Source: JBFWVR01 sp050246635 (GTDB lineage: Bacteria > Acidobacteriota > Vicinamibacteria > Vicinamibacterales > UBA2999). Taken from it: 64,000 bases of DNA. This document shows, in pieces, positions 41,763 through 50,884 of the stretch (positions are counted from its first letter, which is position 1; each line of letters starts with the position of its first letter). A program made the position numbers and the translations under genes. The notes below the pieces were generated by a model. That model did not search any database. It was given only the letters and a program-made list of their open reading frames with translations, and was not told the DNA's origin. The stretch lies in assembly GCA_050246635.1 (NCBI GenBank), contig JBFWVR010000005.1, positions 1-64,000 of the forward strand, in the 5' to 3' direction.

Positions 41763-43073
41763 ATGTCGGAAAGCCTGCAGCAGGAACTCGCGGACATCCT
41801 GCGTCTCGCCCCCCTGGAGACCAGCGTCCTCGGGCCGTTCGTGAACCTCTCGCTGGCGATCGGGCGCCCGCACGACGCGGTCCTGGCGCTCGAACGGTTC
41901 GTCCTGCTCGACGAGGACGCCGAGCGCGCCGAACGGGTGGCCGGACGGCTGGCCGCCCTGCGGCGCTCGCTGACCCGCGGCCCACGGGCCGCCCGTCGGG
42001 TGCCCTCGGGGACGCGGCTCAAGGTGCTGCTGGCGTCGGTCTCGGGTGCCGCCTCGAGCACCACCTTCTACGAGCGGGCCTGGCGGCAGCAACACGACGT
42101 CGTGACGTTCGGGCCGATGCGCGACCCGGGCTACTGGAAGCAGTATGCCGAGGCCTTCCGGGCGCACGCCTTCTACCAGGAGGGGGCGGCCGAAGCCTGG
42201 CTGGACGTGACGGTCCGCGACACGCGCCCCTGCGACATCACGGTCGATGCGGGCATCGTGGACATGCGTGACGTGCTCGCCCGGCTGCCCGAGGGCTTCA
42301 CGCCGGACGTGCTCGTCTGGATCGACCAGGACCGTTTCAACCTGCCCCTGAACCTGCACCTCGTCGCGTGCCCGACGCTCGCCCTCGTCGGCGACAGCCA
42401 CCTCGGGCTCGACTGGCGGCGCCGCTATGCCGCGCAGTTCGACCACGTGTCGGTGATGTACAACCGCCACCACGGGGACCGCTTCCAGGCGGGCACGGGC
42501 GCGGTGGGCTGGTTGCCCGCCGCCTGCGATCCCGAGATCCACGCGCCGGAGGTGCCGTCCAGGAAGTGCCACGACGTCGCCTTCGTCGGCAGCACCCACC
42601 CGACGCTGCACGCCGCGCGTGTGGCACGCATCCGGGCCCTGCAGGCCCGGGGCATCCCGATTTACGTGGACTGTCGTCCCCCGCAGGCCACCGCGCGCAT
42701 CTTCGCCGAGTCGCGCATCGTGCTCAACCAGAGCATCGGCGACGACCTCAACATGCGGGTGTTCGAGGGACTGGCGTCGGGCAGCCTGCTCGTGACGAAC
42801 CGGCTGCCCGCGCACTCCGGGATGGGCGAGCTCTTCGTGGAGGGCACGCACTACGTCGGGTACGGAGACGACGAGGAGCTCGAGGCGAAGCTGCGGTACT
42901 ACCTCGACCCGGCGCATGCCGCGGAGCGGGACGCCATCGCCGCACGCGGGCGCACCGAGGTGCTGGCGCGCCACACGTACGGCGATCGGGTCCGCACGAT
43001 TGTCGGGTCGCTTACCGCCGCCGCGGGCGCAGCGACTGGATGTTCCCGTCCGTCAGCGGACCGTCCGCACTGA
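41763..43073 (+). CDS. Glycosyltransferase (CgeB-like, GT-B fold)
   Basis: A 436-residue protein. After an N-terminal helical region, RLKVLLASVSGAASSTTFYE begins the first Rossmann domain. The C-terminal domain carries DVAFVGSTHPTLH, RIVLNQSIGDDLNMRVFEGL and ASGSLLVTNRL, the nucleotide-sugar-binding segment of CgeB/GT1-type enzymes. The acceptor is unknown. Its 3' end overlaps the 3' end of the convergent nuclease gene by 62 bp. Divergent from the TetR gene. Confidence 0.8.
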   Translation: MSESLQQELADILRLAPLETSVLGPFVNLSLAIGRPHDAVLALERFVLLDEDAERAERVAGRLAALRRSLTRGPRAARRVPSGTRLKVLLASVSGAASSTTFYERAWRQQHDVVTFGPMRDPGYWKQYAEAFRAHAFYQEGAAEAWLDVTVRDTRPCDITVDAGIVDMRDVLARLPEGFTPDVLVWIDQDRFNLPLNLHLVACPTLALVGDSHLGLDWRRRYAAQFDHVSVMYNRHHGDRFQAGTGAVGWLPAACDPEIHAPEVPSRKCHDVAFVGSTHPTLHAARVARIRALQARGIPIYVDCRPPQATARIFAESRIVLNQSIGDDLNMRVFEGLASGSLLVTNRLPAHSGMGELFVEGTHYVGYGDDEELEAKLRYYLDPAHAAERDAIAARGRTEVLARHTYGDRVRTIVGSLTAAAGAATGCSRPSADRPH

Positions 43074-46000
43074 ACACCACGGCGCCCTTGCCGTCACGGA
43101 TCGTGACGGCGAAGGTGTCCCGGCCGCGGCCGCGCTCGCCCTGATCGGTGGCCGTCACCTCGAAGGTGTAGCCGGACCGGCCGTCCCACCAGCCCGTGCC
43201 GCTGAACACCACGGTGTCCACGCCGGTGGCCGGGCCGCGTCCTGGCGTGTACCCGGGCGCGTCCCTGAAGGTGACGTCGGTGACGGTGAACGACACGTAG
43301 ACGTCCCGATGGCGCGGCCGGTTGCGCACGTCGAGCAGCAGCCAGCCCCGTTCCCACCCGCGCGTCGTCTCCCGCACGTGGAACGCAAACCCGGTCTTCG
43401 TCGCGTCCTCCTTCACGTGTCCCACGCCCACCATCGTGCCCGGGACGTCCGTGGCCGGCGGCGGCTCCACTGTCACCGTGAACGTCGCCGCGGCCTCGTT
43501 CCCGGCGGTGTCCGCCGCGGTGCAGGTGACGACCGTGTCGCCGACTGGGAAGAGTGTGCCGGAGGCGGGCTCGCACGTGACGGCCACGTCGCCGTCGAGG
43601 TCGTCGACCGCCGTGGGCGGCGTGAACGTGACGGTCGCGCCCGTGGCGTCCGTGGCCGGGACGGCCAGGTCGCCGGGCACGCCCGAGAGCACCGGCGCGG
43701 TGGTGTCGGCCGCGAACGCGAAATACGCGATGGCCGGGTCGTGGTCCGAGAGCCGGGTGGGCGTCGAGGCGTCACCGCGCGCCGTCTCCGGGAAGTCGGC
43801 GTTGATCCGGGCGTGCGCGAAGAGCGCCAGCGCCGCCGCCGCGTCAGCCGACAGCAGGATGTGGTCGAGCGACTGGGCGTTGCCGTCGAACACATAGGAG
43901 TAGTCGCCGGGCAGCGCCGCTGACACCATGCCAGGGTTCACGACCGACGCAGAGTGGTTGACGACCTCCGTCGCCGGTGCCTGGTTGCCACGCACGATGC
44001 CCATGACGTCCACGTACCCGTCGTTCACCTCGAAGGCGTTGTAGTCGCCGACGGAGACCACCGGCACGCCGGGGTAGGTCGCCTGGAGATCGGCGAGGAC
44101 CTGCGCGACGCCCTCGGCCTGCGCCTGCCGCTTGGCGCGGACCCGCGGGCCGGAGGACGGGTCGTCCACGTCGTTCAGCGACCGCAGGTGGTTGACCAGC
44201 ACGATGACGTCCTGGTCGTAGTGGCCCGCCGGCGCCGTGATCGTCGCACGCAGCGAGAGCGACGGCCGGTCGTTGAGGATGTCCACGCTGCCGTCCGTCG
44301 GGTCGACGAACGTCGCGGCCTTGCCCCACTGGACGACGTCCTGCACCTGCACGCGTGAGGTGCGGACCAGGAACCCGACGTCGATGCCGCCGATGTCGTT
44401 GCCTTCCTCGAGATACGCGGCGTACTCGCCAGGCAAACCCAGGTCGAGGTTGACGCGTTCCGCGATCTGCTGGAGCACGGCGAGGTTCTCGACCTCCTGC
44501 ACGCCGAGGATGTCCGGCGCCCCGAGGGCCAGCCGGATGGCCAGCGACGCCTTCGACAGGCGCGTCTCGAGCGCCGCCGGCGTCATCACGACATCGCTGG
44601 TGGACGGGTCGTTCACCGTGTCGAAGAAGCGCTGGAGGTTGAACGAGGCCACGGTGTACTCGGCCGGGCCAGCCGACGGCGCGCTCGTCGGCGCGATGCC
44701 GGCACCCACCGCTGGCGCCGCCGCCGGGTCCGGCAGCACGGTCCACGTGCGGAAGCCGTAGTCCACGATCCCGACCAGGCCCGCGATCGGCGTGCCACTC
44801 GACAGGTCGAGTGCCGGCGCACCGAGCGCGTCGCTGTCCACGCGGATGCGCTCGGGGTTCCCGTCGAACACGGGAATCGCGCAGGGCCCGGCCGCGCAGG
44901 GCGGCGCCGCGTTCGGGGCCTGGATGCCGGCCTCTCGGATCGGACGGTCCTCGCCGGCGAAGACGGCGTAGAAGACGCCGTTGGTCCCGCCGAACGCGTC
45001 GTTCTCGTCCACGAAGCCACCGGTCGGGCTCACGGTGACAATCGGGTCGAGCGCGACCCGCATGCCCTCGTACCGCTCCCACGGCAGCAGGCCGCCGTCG
45101 GGCGTGAGGTCGGCGGCACCCAACGCAACGGGCGCCGGCAGGGTGGCGCCGGGACCGAGGTCCACGAGGCTCGACACCGACGCCAGCTCCGTGAGCGACA
45201 GGAGCGCGGGCTCGCCGCTGGGGGTGTACTCCGAAACGGTTCCCGTGGCGCGCAGCGTCGTGCCCGGCGCGTAGGCGGCCGGCGCGCTGCTGGTGAAGAC
45301 GAACAGGCCCTCGGAGGTGAGCGGGTCGCCGTCCTCGCTGCCGGGGGCGGTCTGGATGAAGACGCCGTTGCTGCGCGCGCCCGTGAACACGCCCTCCACC
45401 GTCACCACCTGGCCGGCAAGCGGCGACGCCGCGCCGCTCCCCTGGACGTCGTGGGGCAGCAGGATGACGGGCGGTGGGGTGACGGTGATGTCGAAGGCGT
45501 CGGACGCGCCGCGGAACTGCGCGTCCGTGACATCGACGGTGACCGACTTGACCCCGGGCGCGATGAACGCCGGCACGGTCAGGCCAATCGAGTAGACCAG
45601 GTCGCCTGCCACCGCGTCGCCGTGCGTCCCATCGTCGAAGAACGGCTGGTCGACCAGGCCGCCCACGGCTGAGAGGTTGCCGATCACCTGCAGCCCGGTG
45701 CTCGTCGGGCTGCTGCCCGGCGCCACGGAAGCCAGCACCAGGAGGTCATCGCCGACCGCCACGGAGGACGGCGCCGTGCTGCCGGTGACCGAGAGGCTGG
45801 TCGGTGCGCCACACGCGTTGACCGGCGACGTGGCGTTGCGTGGCGTCGGCGCGCCGTTCTCGAAGTCGGCGAAGTTGTCGTCGGTGTCCGTGCAGCCGCC
45901 GGCCTTCCGCAGCGCGGCGGTGGTGTTGTTCAGGTTCGGCGACGTCGGCTGCGTCTCGTAGCAGGTGGCGCTGCCGCCGAAGCCGACGACATCCACCGCG

Positions 46001-46449
46001 CCGACGCCGGCGGAGGGGCAGACGGTGCCGCTGACGATGGTCGACTGGTTCGCGACGAGCGCCACCTTCCCGGAGGACGCGCTCATGGCAATCGTGCCGA
46101 CAGCGTCGGGGGTGGGGAGCGGGGTGGTGCCCCCCGAGCCCTGCGACTCCTGCACCAGGAAGTAGGCCCCCGGCTGGATCACGCCGGTGAGGTTCGTGCG
46201 CTGCCAGCTGGTGCCCGTGCTCGACGCGTACTGGATTGACCAGGTGCTGAGATCGACCGGGACCGTGCCGCGGTTGAAGAGCTCGACGAAGTCGTTGGTG
46301 TAGGTGGCGCCGCTGTTGCCGCCGCCGCCGTAGATCTGGCTGATGACCACCGTGCCGCCCGACGCCTGGGCGTCGAGGCGGGCGGCCGGCTGGATGCCGG
46401 CGACGAAAGCCGCCAGGGCGGCCAGTGACAGGATGGACCGTATGCGCAT
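43012..46449 (-). CDS. ExeM/NucH-type extracellular endonuclease with lamin-tail and HYR domains
   Basis: A 1145-residue secreted protein. ATG 46449 follows GGAGAGCGGGG and opens a signal peptide (RIRSILSLAALAAFVAGIQP). Order: lamin-tail domain (about 33-150; VVISQIYGGGGNSGATYTND), further beta-sandwich and OB-like regions, an endonuclease/exonuclease/phosphatase domain (about 600-920; YTVASFNLQRFFDTVN, DILGVQEVENLAVL, VLVNHLRS, VVSVGDYNAFE, DHILLS, LSDHDPAIAYF), a HYR-like Ig domain (TFTPPTAVDDLDGDVAVTCE), and a post-HYR tail. ExeM/NucH relatives degrade extracellular DNA for biofilm dispersal and phosphate recovery. Catalytic Glu, Asp and His residues are present. Confidence 0.9.
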   Translation of the reverse strand: MRIRSILSLAALAAFVAGIQPAARLDAQASGGTVVISQIYGGGGNSGATYTNDFVELFNRGTVPVDLSTWSIQYASSTGTSWQRTNLTGVIQPGAYFLVQESQGSGGTTPLPTPDAVGTIAMSASSGKVALVANQSTIVSGTVCPSAGVGAVDVVGFGGSATCYETQPTSPNLNNTTAALRKAGGCTDTDDNFADFENGAPTPRNATSPVNACGAPTSLSVTGSTAPSSVAVGDDLLVLASVAPGSSPTSTGLQVIGNLSAVGGLVDQPFFDDGTHGDAVAGDLVYSIGLTVPAFIAPGVKSVTVDVTDAQFRGASDAFDITVTPPPVILLPHDVQGSGAASPLAGQVVTVEGVFTGARSNGVFIQTAPGSEDGDPLTSEGLFVFTSSAPAAYAPGTTLRATGTVSEYTPSGEPALLSLTELASVSSLVDLGPGATLPAPVALGAADLTPDGGLLPWERYEGMRVALDPIVTVSPTGGFVDENDAFGGTNGVFYAVFAGEDRPIREAGIQAPNAAPPCAAGPCAIPVFDGNPERIRVDSDALGAPALDLSSGTPIAGLVGIVDYGFRTWTVLPDPAAAPAVGAGIAPTSAPSAGPAEYTVASFNLQRFFDTVNDPSTSDVVMTPAALETRLSKASLAIRLALGAPDILGVQEVENLAVLQQIAERVNLDLGLPGEYAAYLEEGNDIGGIDVGFLVRTSRVQVQDVVQWGKAATFVDPTDGSVDILNDRPSLSLRATITAPAGHYDQDVIVLVNHLRSLNDVDDPSSGPRVRAKRQAQAEGVAQVLADLQATYPGVPVVSVGDYNAFEVNDGYVDVMGIVRGNQAPATEVVNHSASVVNPGMVSAALPGDYSYVFDGNAQSLDHILLSADAAAALALFAHARINADFPETARGDASTPTRLSDHDPAIAYFAFAADTTAPVLSGVPGDLAVPATDATGATVTFTPPTAVDDLDGDVAVTCEPASGTLFPVGDTVVTCTAADTAGNEAAATFTVTVEPPPATDVPGTMVGVGHVKEDATKTGFAFHVRETTRGWERGWLLLDVRNRPRHRDVYVSFTVTDVTFRDAPGYTPGRGPATGVDTVVFSGTGWWDGRSGYTFEVTATDQGERGRGRDTFAVTIRDGKGAVVFSADGPLTDGNIQSLRPRRR

Positions 46450-46668
46450 GCGTGCCCCGCTCTCCATCGGGTGAGACCGGCGCCGGTTCAGAAAGATCGG
46501 TGCCAGCCGGTGCGGGCCGCGGTTTGCGCCCAGATGCGCGCAACGTGCGCCCGACACCAGCCGCGCCTGCACTTCCGCGTCCCGTTCTGGGACACGGCGA
46601 TTGCAGAATCAGCTGCCGGTCGACACGAGGCTAGCCGAGGCGCGTGGCGTCCGCGTGACGGTCCGATC

Positions 46669-47265
46669 TCAGGACGGAATTTCTTCGTGCAGCCACCGCG
46701 CGCAGTCGCGGAAGGCACGGGCGCGGTGCGAGATGGCGGCTTTGTCGGAGGGACTGAGGGCGGCGGTGGTCGTGCCGAAGGGGGGATACAGGAAGATCGG
46801 GTCGTACCCGAAGCCACCCTCGCCCGAGGGGCGATCGGCGATGCGCCCCTCCACCGTTGCTTCGGTCTCGAAGCGCAGGTTGCGGCCGTCGGCCACGGCC
46901 AGCGCCGTCACGAACCGGGCGGTGCGGCGTTCGGGGGGCACCGCCGCGAGCCGGCGGTAGATCTCGGCGAAGCGGTCCGCGTACGACACGCCCTCCCCGA
47001 GGAAGCGTGCGGACCGCACGCCGGGCTCGCCGCCCATCGCGTCGATGACGAGCCCGGAGTCCTCGGCAATCGTGAGCAGGCCCGACGCCGCGCCGTACGC
47101 CAGCGCCTTGAGCCGGGCATTCTCCCAGAACGTGGCGCCCGTCTCCTCGGGCTCCGGGATCGGCGGCAGATCCTTCAGCGTGACGAGCGTGATGGGGGTG
47201 TCCGCCAGGAGCGGGCCGATCTCCCGGAGCTTGCCGGGATTGGTCGTGGCGACGAGCACCCGCAT
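46669..47265 (-). CDS. rdgB: XTP/dITP pyrophosphatase (Ham1/RdgB)
   Basis: A 198-residue house-cleaning enzyme that hydrolyses ITP, dITP and XTP. The start at 47265 begins directly with the family signature VLVATTNPGKLREI. ETGATFWENARLKA, AEDSGLVIDAMGGEPGVRSA and GGFGYDPIFLYPPFGTT follow. It starts 4 bp after rph, the last gene of an amidase-GerMN-rph-rdgB operon; rph-rdgB pairing is widespread. Confidence 0.95.
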   Translation of the reverse strand: MRVLVATTNPGKLREIGPLLADTPITLVTLKDLPPIPEPEETGATFWENARLKALAYGAASGLLTIAEDSGLVIDAMGGEPGVRSARFLGEGVSYADRFAEIYRRLAAVPPERRTARFVTALAVADGRNLRFETEATVEGRIADRPSGEGGFGYDPIFLYPPFGTTTAALSPSDKAAISHRARAFRDCARWLHEEIPS

Positions 47266-47269
47266 CGGA

Positions 47270-48001
47270 TCAGCGGGGGAGGATCGTGCCGACGATCGCA
47301 CGCTGCATCTCGAAGAGCTGCGCGAGGCCGCGATCGGCGAGGTCCAGCAGCCCCCCGAGCGCCTCGCGGTCGTACGGCTCGCTCTCCGCCGTGCCCTGCA
47401 CCTCGATGTAGCGGCCGCCACCGGTCTTGACGATGTTCATGTCGACGTCGGCCTTCGAGTCCTCCTCGTAGGCCAGGTCGAGCAGGGGCATGCCGCCGAC
47501 GATGCCGACGCTCGTCGCGGCGACGTAGTCGTTCACGGGAATCGCCTTGATCGCGTCCTGCTTGCGCAGGTGATCGAGGGCGAGGACGAGGGCGACGAAG
47601 GCGCCCGTGATCGCGGCCGTGCGGGTGCCGCCGTCGGCCTGCAGCACGTCGCAGTCGAGCCAGATCGTGCGCTCGCCGAGCTCGGGCAGGCGGACGACCG
47701 CCCGCATCGAGCGGCCGATGAGGCGCTGGATCTCCATGGTGCGGCCCCCGACCTTGCCGGTCGCCGCTTCGCGCGTGGAGCGCGTGCTCGTCGCACGCGG
47801 GAGCATGCCGTACTCCGCGGTGACCCAGCCCTTGCCGGTGCCGCGCAGGAAGGGCGGCACGCGGTCCTCGACGCTCGCGGCGCAGATGACGCGCGTGCGG
47901 CCGACCTCGATCAGGGCCGAGCCTTCGGCGTGCTCGAGATAGTGGGGCGTAATCGTCGTCGGGCGCAGCTCGTGGGGGGCGCGGTCGTATTGGCGGTTCA
48001 T
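47270..48001 (-). CDS. rph: Ribonuclease PH
   Basis: A 243-residue phosphorolytic 3'-5' exoribonuclease that trims tRNA 3' ends. Family motifs: EGSALIEVGRTRVICAASVE, GWVTAEYGMLPRAT, GKVGGRTMEIQRLIGRSMRA, and phosphate-binding QADGGTRTAAITGA. Length is normal. Its ATG overlaps the stop of the GerMN gene (ATGA) and rdgB follows 4 bp later. Confidence 0.96.
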   Translation of the reverse strand: MNRQYDRAPHELRPTTITPHYLEHAEGSALIEVGRTRVICAASVEDRVPPFLRGTGKGWVTAEYGMLPRATSTRSTREAATGKVGGRTMEIQRLIGRSMRAVVRLPELGERTIWLDCDVLQADGGTRTAAITGAFVALVLALDHLRKQDAIKAIPVNDYVAATSVGIVGGMPLLDLAYEEDSKADVDMNIVKTGGGRYIEVQGTAESEPYDREALGGLLDLADRGLAQLFEMQRAIVGTILPR

Positions 48002-48600
48002 CGGGCAATCAACTCTTCGTTCTTCCGGAGGGGGCGCCGGAGGTCGACGTGGCCCGCGAGGGTGTCCACCTCGCGGCCGTCGATGAGGATCTGGACGTCG
48101 GTGATGGTGGGGAGGTTCATCGTCACGGCGTCCACCAGCGTGTAGACGGTGATGAGCTCGTTCATCGAGCCACCGGGATGGGCGGTGCGGATGGCGCCGT
48201 CGAGGTCGATGAACAGCTCGCCGCGATCGCTCGCGAAGACGCCGCGGAGCGTCGTACCGTCGGGAACCGTGCGGGCCAGGCCGTCCGGCGGCGGCGTGGC
48301 CAGCTGGGCGGCGAGGATCTCGCGCGCCTGCTGCACCGTGGCCTCGGCGAGCGGCACCTCGTGTTCGACGCCGACGAGCTGGTGGCCGTCCCCCGAGGCG
48401 AAGAACAGCGTCACCTTGATGGTCGGTCCCGCCGCGGGATCGCCCGGGGCCGGCGGCGCCGCCGCGGTCTGCGCGTCGGCCGGCAGCGCCTCGGGCTCCG
48501 AGGTGGAGAGCAGGCGAGAGAGGCCCGTCATCAGCGCCCAGCCGAGCAGCGTGGTGGCCGCGGCTACGGCCACGATCGTGAGCAGGCGGCGTGCGTTCAT
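47998..48600 (-). CDS. GerMN-domain membrane-anchored protein
   Basis: A 200-residue protein with an N-terminal membrane anchor (about 6-30), an Ala/Pro linker and a GerMN domain (about 60-190; TIKVTLFFASGDGHQLVGVE, GELFIDLDGAIRTAHPGGSM, ELITVYTLVDAVTMNLPTI). GerMN domains act in cell-wall remodelling, commonly beside amidases. It overlaps the amidase stop by ATGA at its 5' side and rph by ATGA at its 3' side, showing tight coupling. Confidence 0.9.
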   Translation of the reverse strand: MNARRLLTIVAVAAATTLLGWALMTGLSRLLSTSEPEALPADAQTAAAPPAPGDPAAGPTIKVTLFFASGDGHQLVGVEHEVPLAEATVQQAREILAAQLATPPPDGLARTVPDGTTLRGVFASDRGELFIDLDGAIRTAHPGGSMNELITVYTLVDAVTMNLPTITDVQILIDGREVDTLAGHVDLRRPLRKNEELIAR

Positions 48601-50144
48601 TCCTGGGCCGTGCCGCGTCCGGCGGAGGTGCGGTAGCTGGCGATGGCGTCGAACAGGGCCAACGCGAGCCGATCCTGGTAGCTGCCGGAGCCGAGCTGGC
48701 GCTCTTCCTCCGGGTTCGAGAGGTACCCCATCTCCACCAGCACCGCCGGCATGGTGGCGCCCACCAGCACGCGGAACGGCGCCTGCTGGACGGTTCGCGG
48801 GCTCATGGCGACGCGACCGGCCAGCGTTCGCTCGACCGTGGTGGCGAGCGCGGCCGACTGCTCCAGGTACCGCGTCTGGGCGGTCTCCCAGAGCATCAGG
48901 TCGATGGTGCGGGTGCCACCGCCGAGGGCGGGCAGCGCGGTCCCGGTGTCCTGCGCCCGTTCGCCATCGGTCGTCGCGCGATCCGCACTCAGGTAGTAGA
49001 CCTCGGCGCCGCGCATGCCAGCGCGCACCGAGGCGTTGGCGTGCACGCTCAGGAAGATGTCGGCCCGGTGGCTGTTGGCGTAGGCGGTCCGATCGTCGAG
49101 CGACAGCGTGCGGTCGTCCTCGCGCGTCAGGTAGACACGCAGCCCGAGGCGGCTCTCGATGAGGGTGCGCAGCCGTCGCGCCACCGCCAGCGTCACGTCC
49201 TTCTCCTGGATGCCGTCGGGGCCCACGGCGCCGGTCTCGTCGCCGCCGTGGCCGGGGTCGATCACCACGGCGCGGACACCCGGGGCATCGCCCTCGAACA
49301 GCAGCGGGTCTGGCGCCGCGTCTCCCGGTGCCGGCGTGGCAGGCTCCGGCGCCGCCGGTTCGGGCGTGGTGGTCGTCGGCGGCGCCGTGCCACGGACCTC
49401 GACCGTCAGGCGCGTGGTGGTGGCGTCGGGCCGGGAGGTCGTGGCGCGATAGGAGGCGTAGCGCGGTCCCGTCAGGATGGCCAGCGCGTCCGTGCGTTCG
49501 GCGACCGGCGCGAGACCCTGCACGAACGGCTGCTCGGGCGTGGCGCCGAGGGCGCCGAGTTCGATGGCGTCGGCGCCGGTCACCGAGACCACCAGCCGGC
49601 CGGTCTCGGGCATCACCTCGGCCGGCGCGGCCGGGGAGATGTCGATCGTGACGGTCGCCGCGGTCTCGCTGGCCGTGACCCGCGCGCTGACGCGGGGCAC
49701 ACGCAGATCACCGACGACGAGCAGGCGGGAGGCGGAGCGCAGATCGAAGCGGGTGCGGAGCGCGGGCCCGAGCGCGCGGGGGAGGAATTCGACTGGCACC
49801 AGCCACTGGCCGTCCTGGCGGACCGGCGGCGCCGGGAGCGAGACGAGGCGGCCGCCGACGGAGACGACCGCCTGGGCCTCGGACAGCAGGATGGACGCGC
49901 CGCCGGCCGTGATGGTCACGCCGCCGGCGAGGCGGTCCTCACGCACATCGACGCCGAACGCCGACGCCACGTCGCCCAGGGCGACGTAATCCCGCCCGCT
50001 GACGGCGACGATGGGGACGGTTCGTCGGCCGTCGCGGGTGAGCACGGCAAGCGCGGCGCCCTGCGCCTCGGCGGGTGGGGCGGGCAGGACGGCGCCGGCC
50101 GCGAGGGCCGCCGCGGCCACCAGCGCCAGGAAGTAGCGGGTCAC
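48597..50144 (-). CDS. N-acetylmuramoyl-L-alanine amidase with AMIN domain
   Basis: A 515-residue periplasmic enzyme that cleaves the bond between muramic acid and the peptide stem. Order: signal peptide (1-28), copper-amine-oxidase-N-like/stalk region (about 30-120), AMIN targeting domain (about 125-235), Pro/Ala linker (about 238-265), Amidase_3 catalytic domain (about 275-505) with zinc ligands in VVIDPGHGGDETGA, QEKDVTLAVARRL and LSVHANAS, and the catalytic Glu in VLVEMGYLSNPEEE. First gene of a four-gene operon with GerMN, rph and rdgB. Confidence 0.94.
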   Translation of the reverse strand: MTRYFLALVAAAALAAGAVLPAPPAEAQGAALAVLTRDGRRTVPIVAVSGRDYVALGDVASAFGVDVREDRLAGGVTITAGGASILLSEAQAVVSVGGRLVSLPAPPVRQDGQWLVPVEFLPRALGPALRTRFDLRSASRLLVVGDLRVPRVSARVTASETAATVTIDISPAAPAEVMPETGRLVVSVTGADAIELGALGATPEQPFVQGLAPVAERTDALAILTGPRYASYRATTSRPDATTTRLTVEVRGTAPPTTTTPEPAAPEPATPAPGDAAPDPLLFEGDAPGVRAVVIDPGHGGDETGAVGPDGIQEKDVTLAVARRLRTLIESRLGLRVYLTREDDRTLSLDDRTAYANSHRADIFLSVHANASVRAGMRGAEVYYLSADRATTDGERAQDTGTALPALGGGTRTIDLMLWETAQTRYLEQSAALATTVERTLAGRVAMSPRTVQQAPFRVLVGATMPAVLVEMGYLSNPEEERQLGSGSYQDRLALALFDAIASYRTSAGRGTAQE

Positions 50145-50205
50145 GACCCGTACATCATAGCGTCAACGGTGGCCCGGCCGGGCCGTCCCACACCCCGTCG
50201 CGGGC

Positions 50206-50565
50206 CTACGATGCCCGCTTGAGCACGATCTTGATCACCTCGGGGTTGAGGCTCTCCTTCTGCACCACCACCTTGACGCGCTTGGGTTCGTACCCGGCCT
50301 TGTCGAACTGCACGACCCACTCGCCCTTGCCGATCCCGCCGATGGCCCACTTGCCCTGGTCGTTCGAGTTGCCCTGCAGGGCATCGCCGCCGGAGGTCGG
50401 GGCCTTCACGACGACCCCGTCGAGCGGATCACCCGCCTCGGAGACGACGACGCCGTTGATGCGGCCGATGCCGCGGTTCTGCGCGAGGCCGACGGTGGTG
50501 CCCGCGACGACCATCGCGGCGGTGAGCATGGCAACGGTGAACGTCTGCTTCAGGACCTGCTTCAT
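50206..50565 (-). CDS. Small secreted carboxypeptidase-regulatory-like protein
   Basis: A 119-residue exported protein. The signal peptide (about 1-29, ending GTTVGLAQ) is followed by one beta-sandwich of the carboxypeptidase-regulatory type (RINGVVVSEAGDPLDGVVVK, WAIGGIGKGEWVVQFDKAGY, EPKRVKVVVQKE). The domain occurs here alone, without a receptor or enzyme. A binding or adaptor role at the cell surface is possible. Single gene upstream of the amidase operon. Confidence 0.8.
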   Translation of the reverse strand: MKQVLKQTFTVAMLTAAMVVAGTTVGLAQNRGIGRINGVVVSEAGDPLDGVVVKAPTSGGDALQGNSNDQGKWAIGGIGKGEWVVQFDKAGYEPKRVKVVVQKESLNPEVIKIVLKRAS

Positions 50566-50779
50566 GACGTGGCTCTCCCTCGAGGGACAAAGGAGGGGAC
50601 GTGCCCTGGCCGGCCTCCCCCGCGTTGATTACCGGTTGTGGGGCCGGAATCGGCGTCGCGCGCGAAGACTTTAGCGAGGGGCGCCCGGTGCTCCTTGGGC
50701 GGTCTCGAGCGGACACGAGCGTCAAGGGGGCAGGGAGGGGCGTGCGATCCCGCGCACACGCACACGGGGCACACACCAT

Positions 50780-50884
50780 CCATGAGGAATAGAGAATCAA
50801 GAACCTACGAATAGAGAAAGGAATTCAGGAATTCCGAATTCGGAATTCCTTTCCGGATTCGGACTTCTGGATTCTCTCTTCAAC
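50780..50884. repeat. AT-rich intergenic element with a 24-bp perfect palindrome
   Basis: Positions 50827-50850 read AGGAATTCCGAATTCGGAAT plus TCCT, perfectly self-complementary. They are flanked by further GAATAGAGAATC/GGATTCTCTCTTC complementarity. The stretch contrasts with the GC-rich surroundings. Related GAATTC cores are at about 38402 and 40977. The rest of 50566-50780 shows no gene. Confidence 0.8.
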
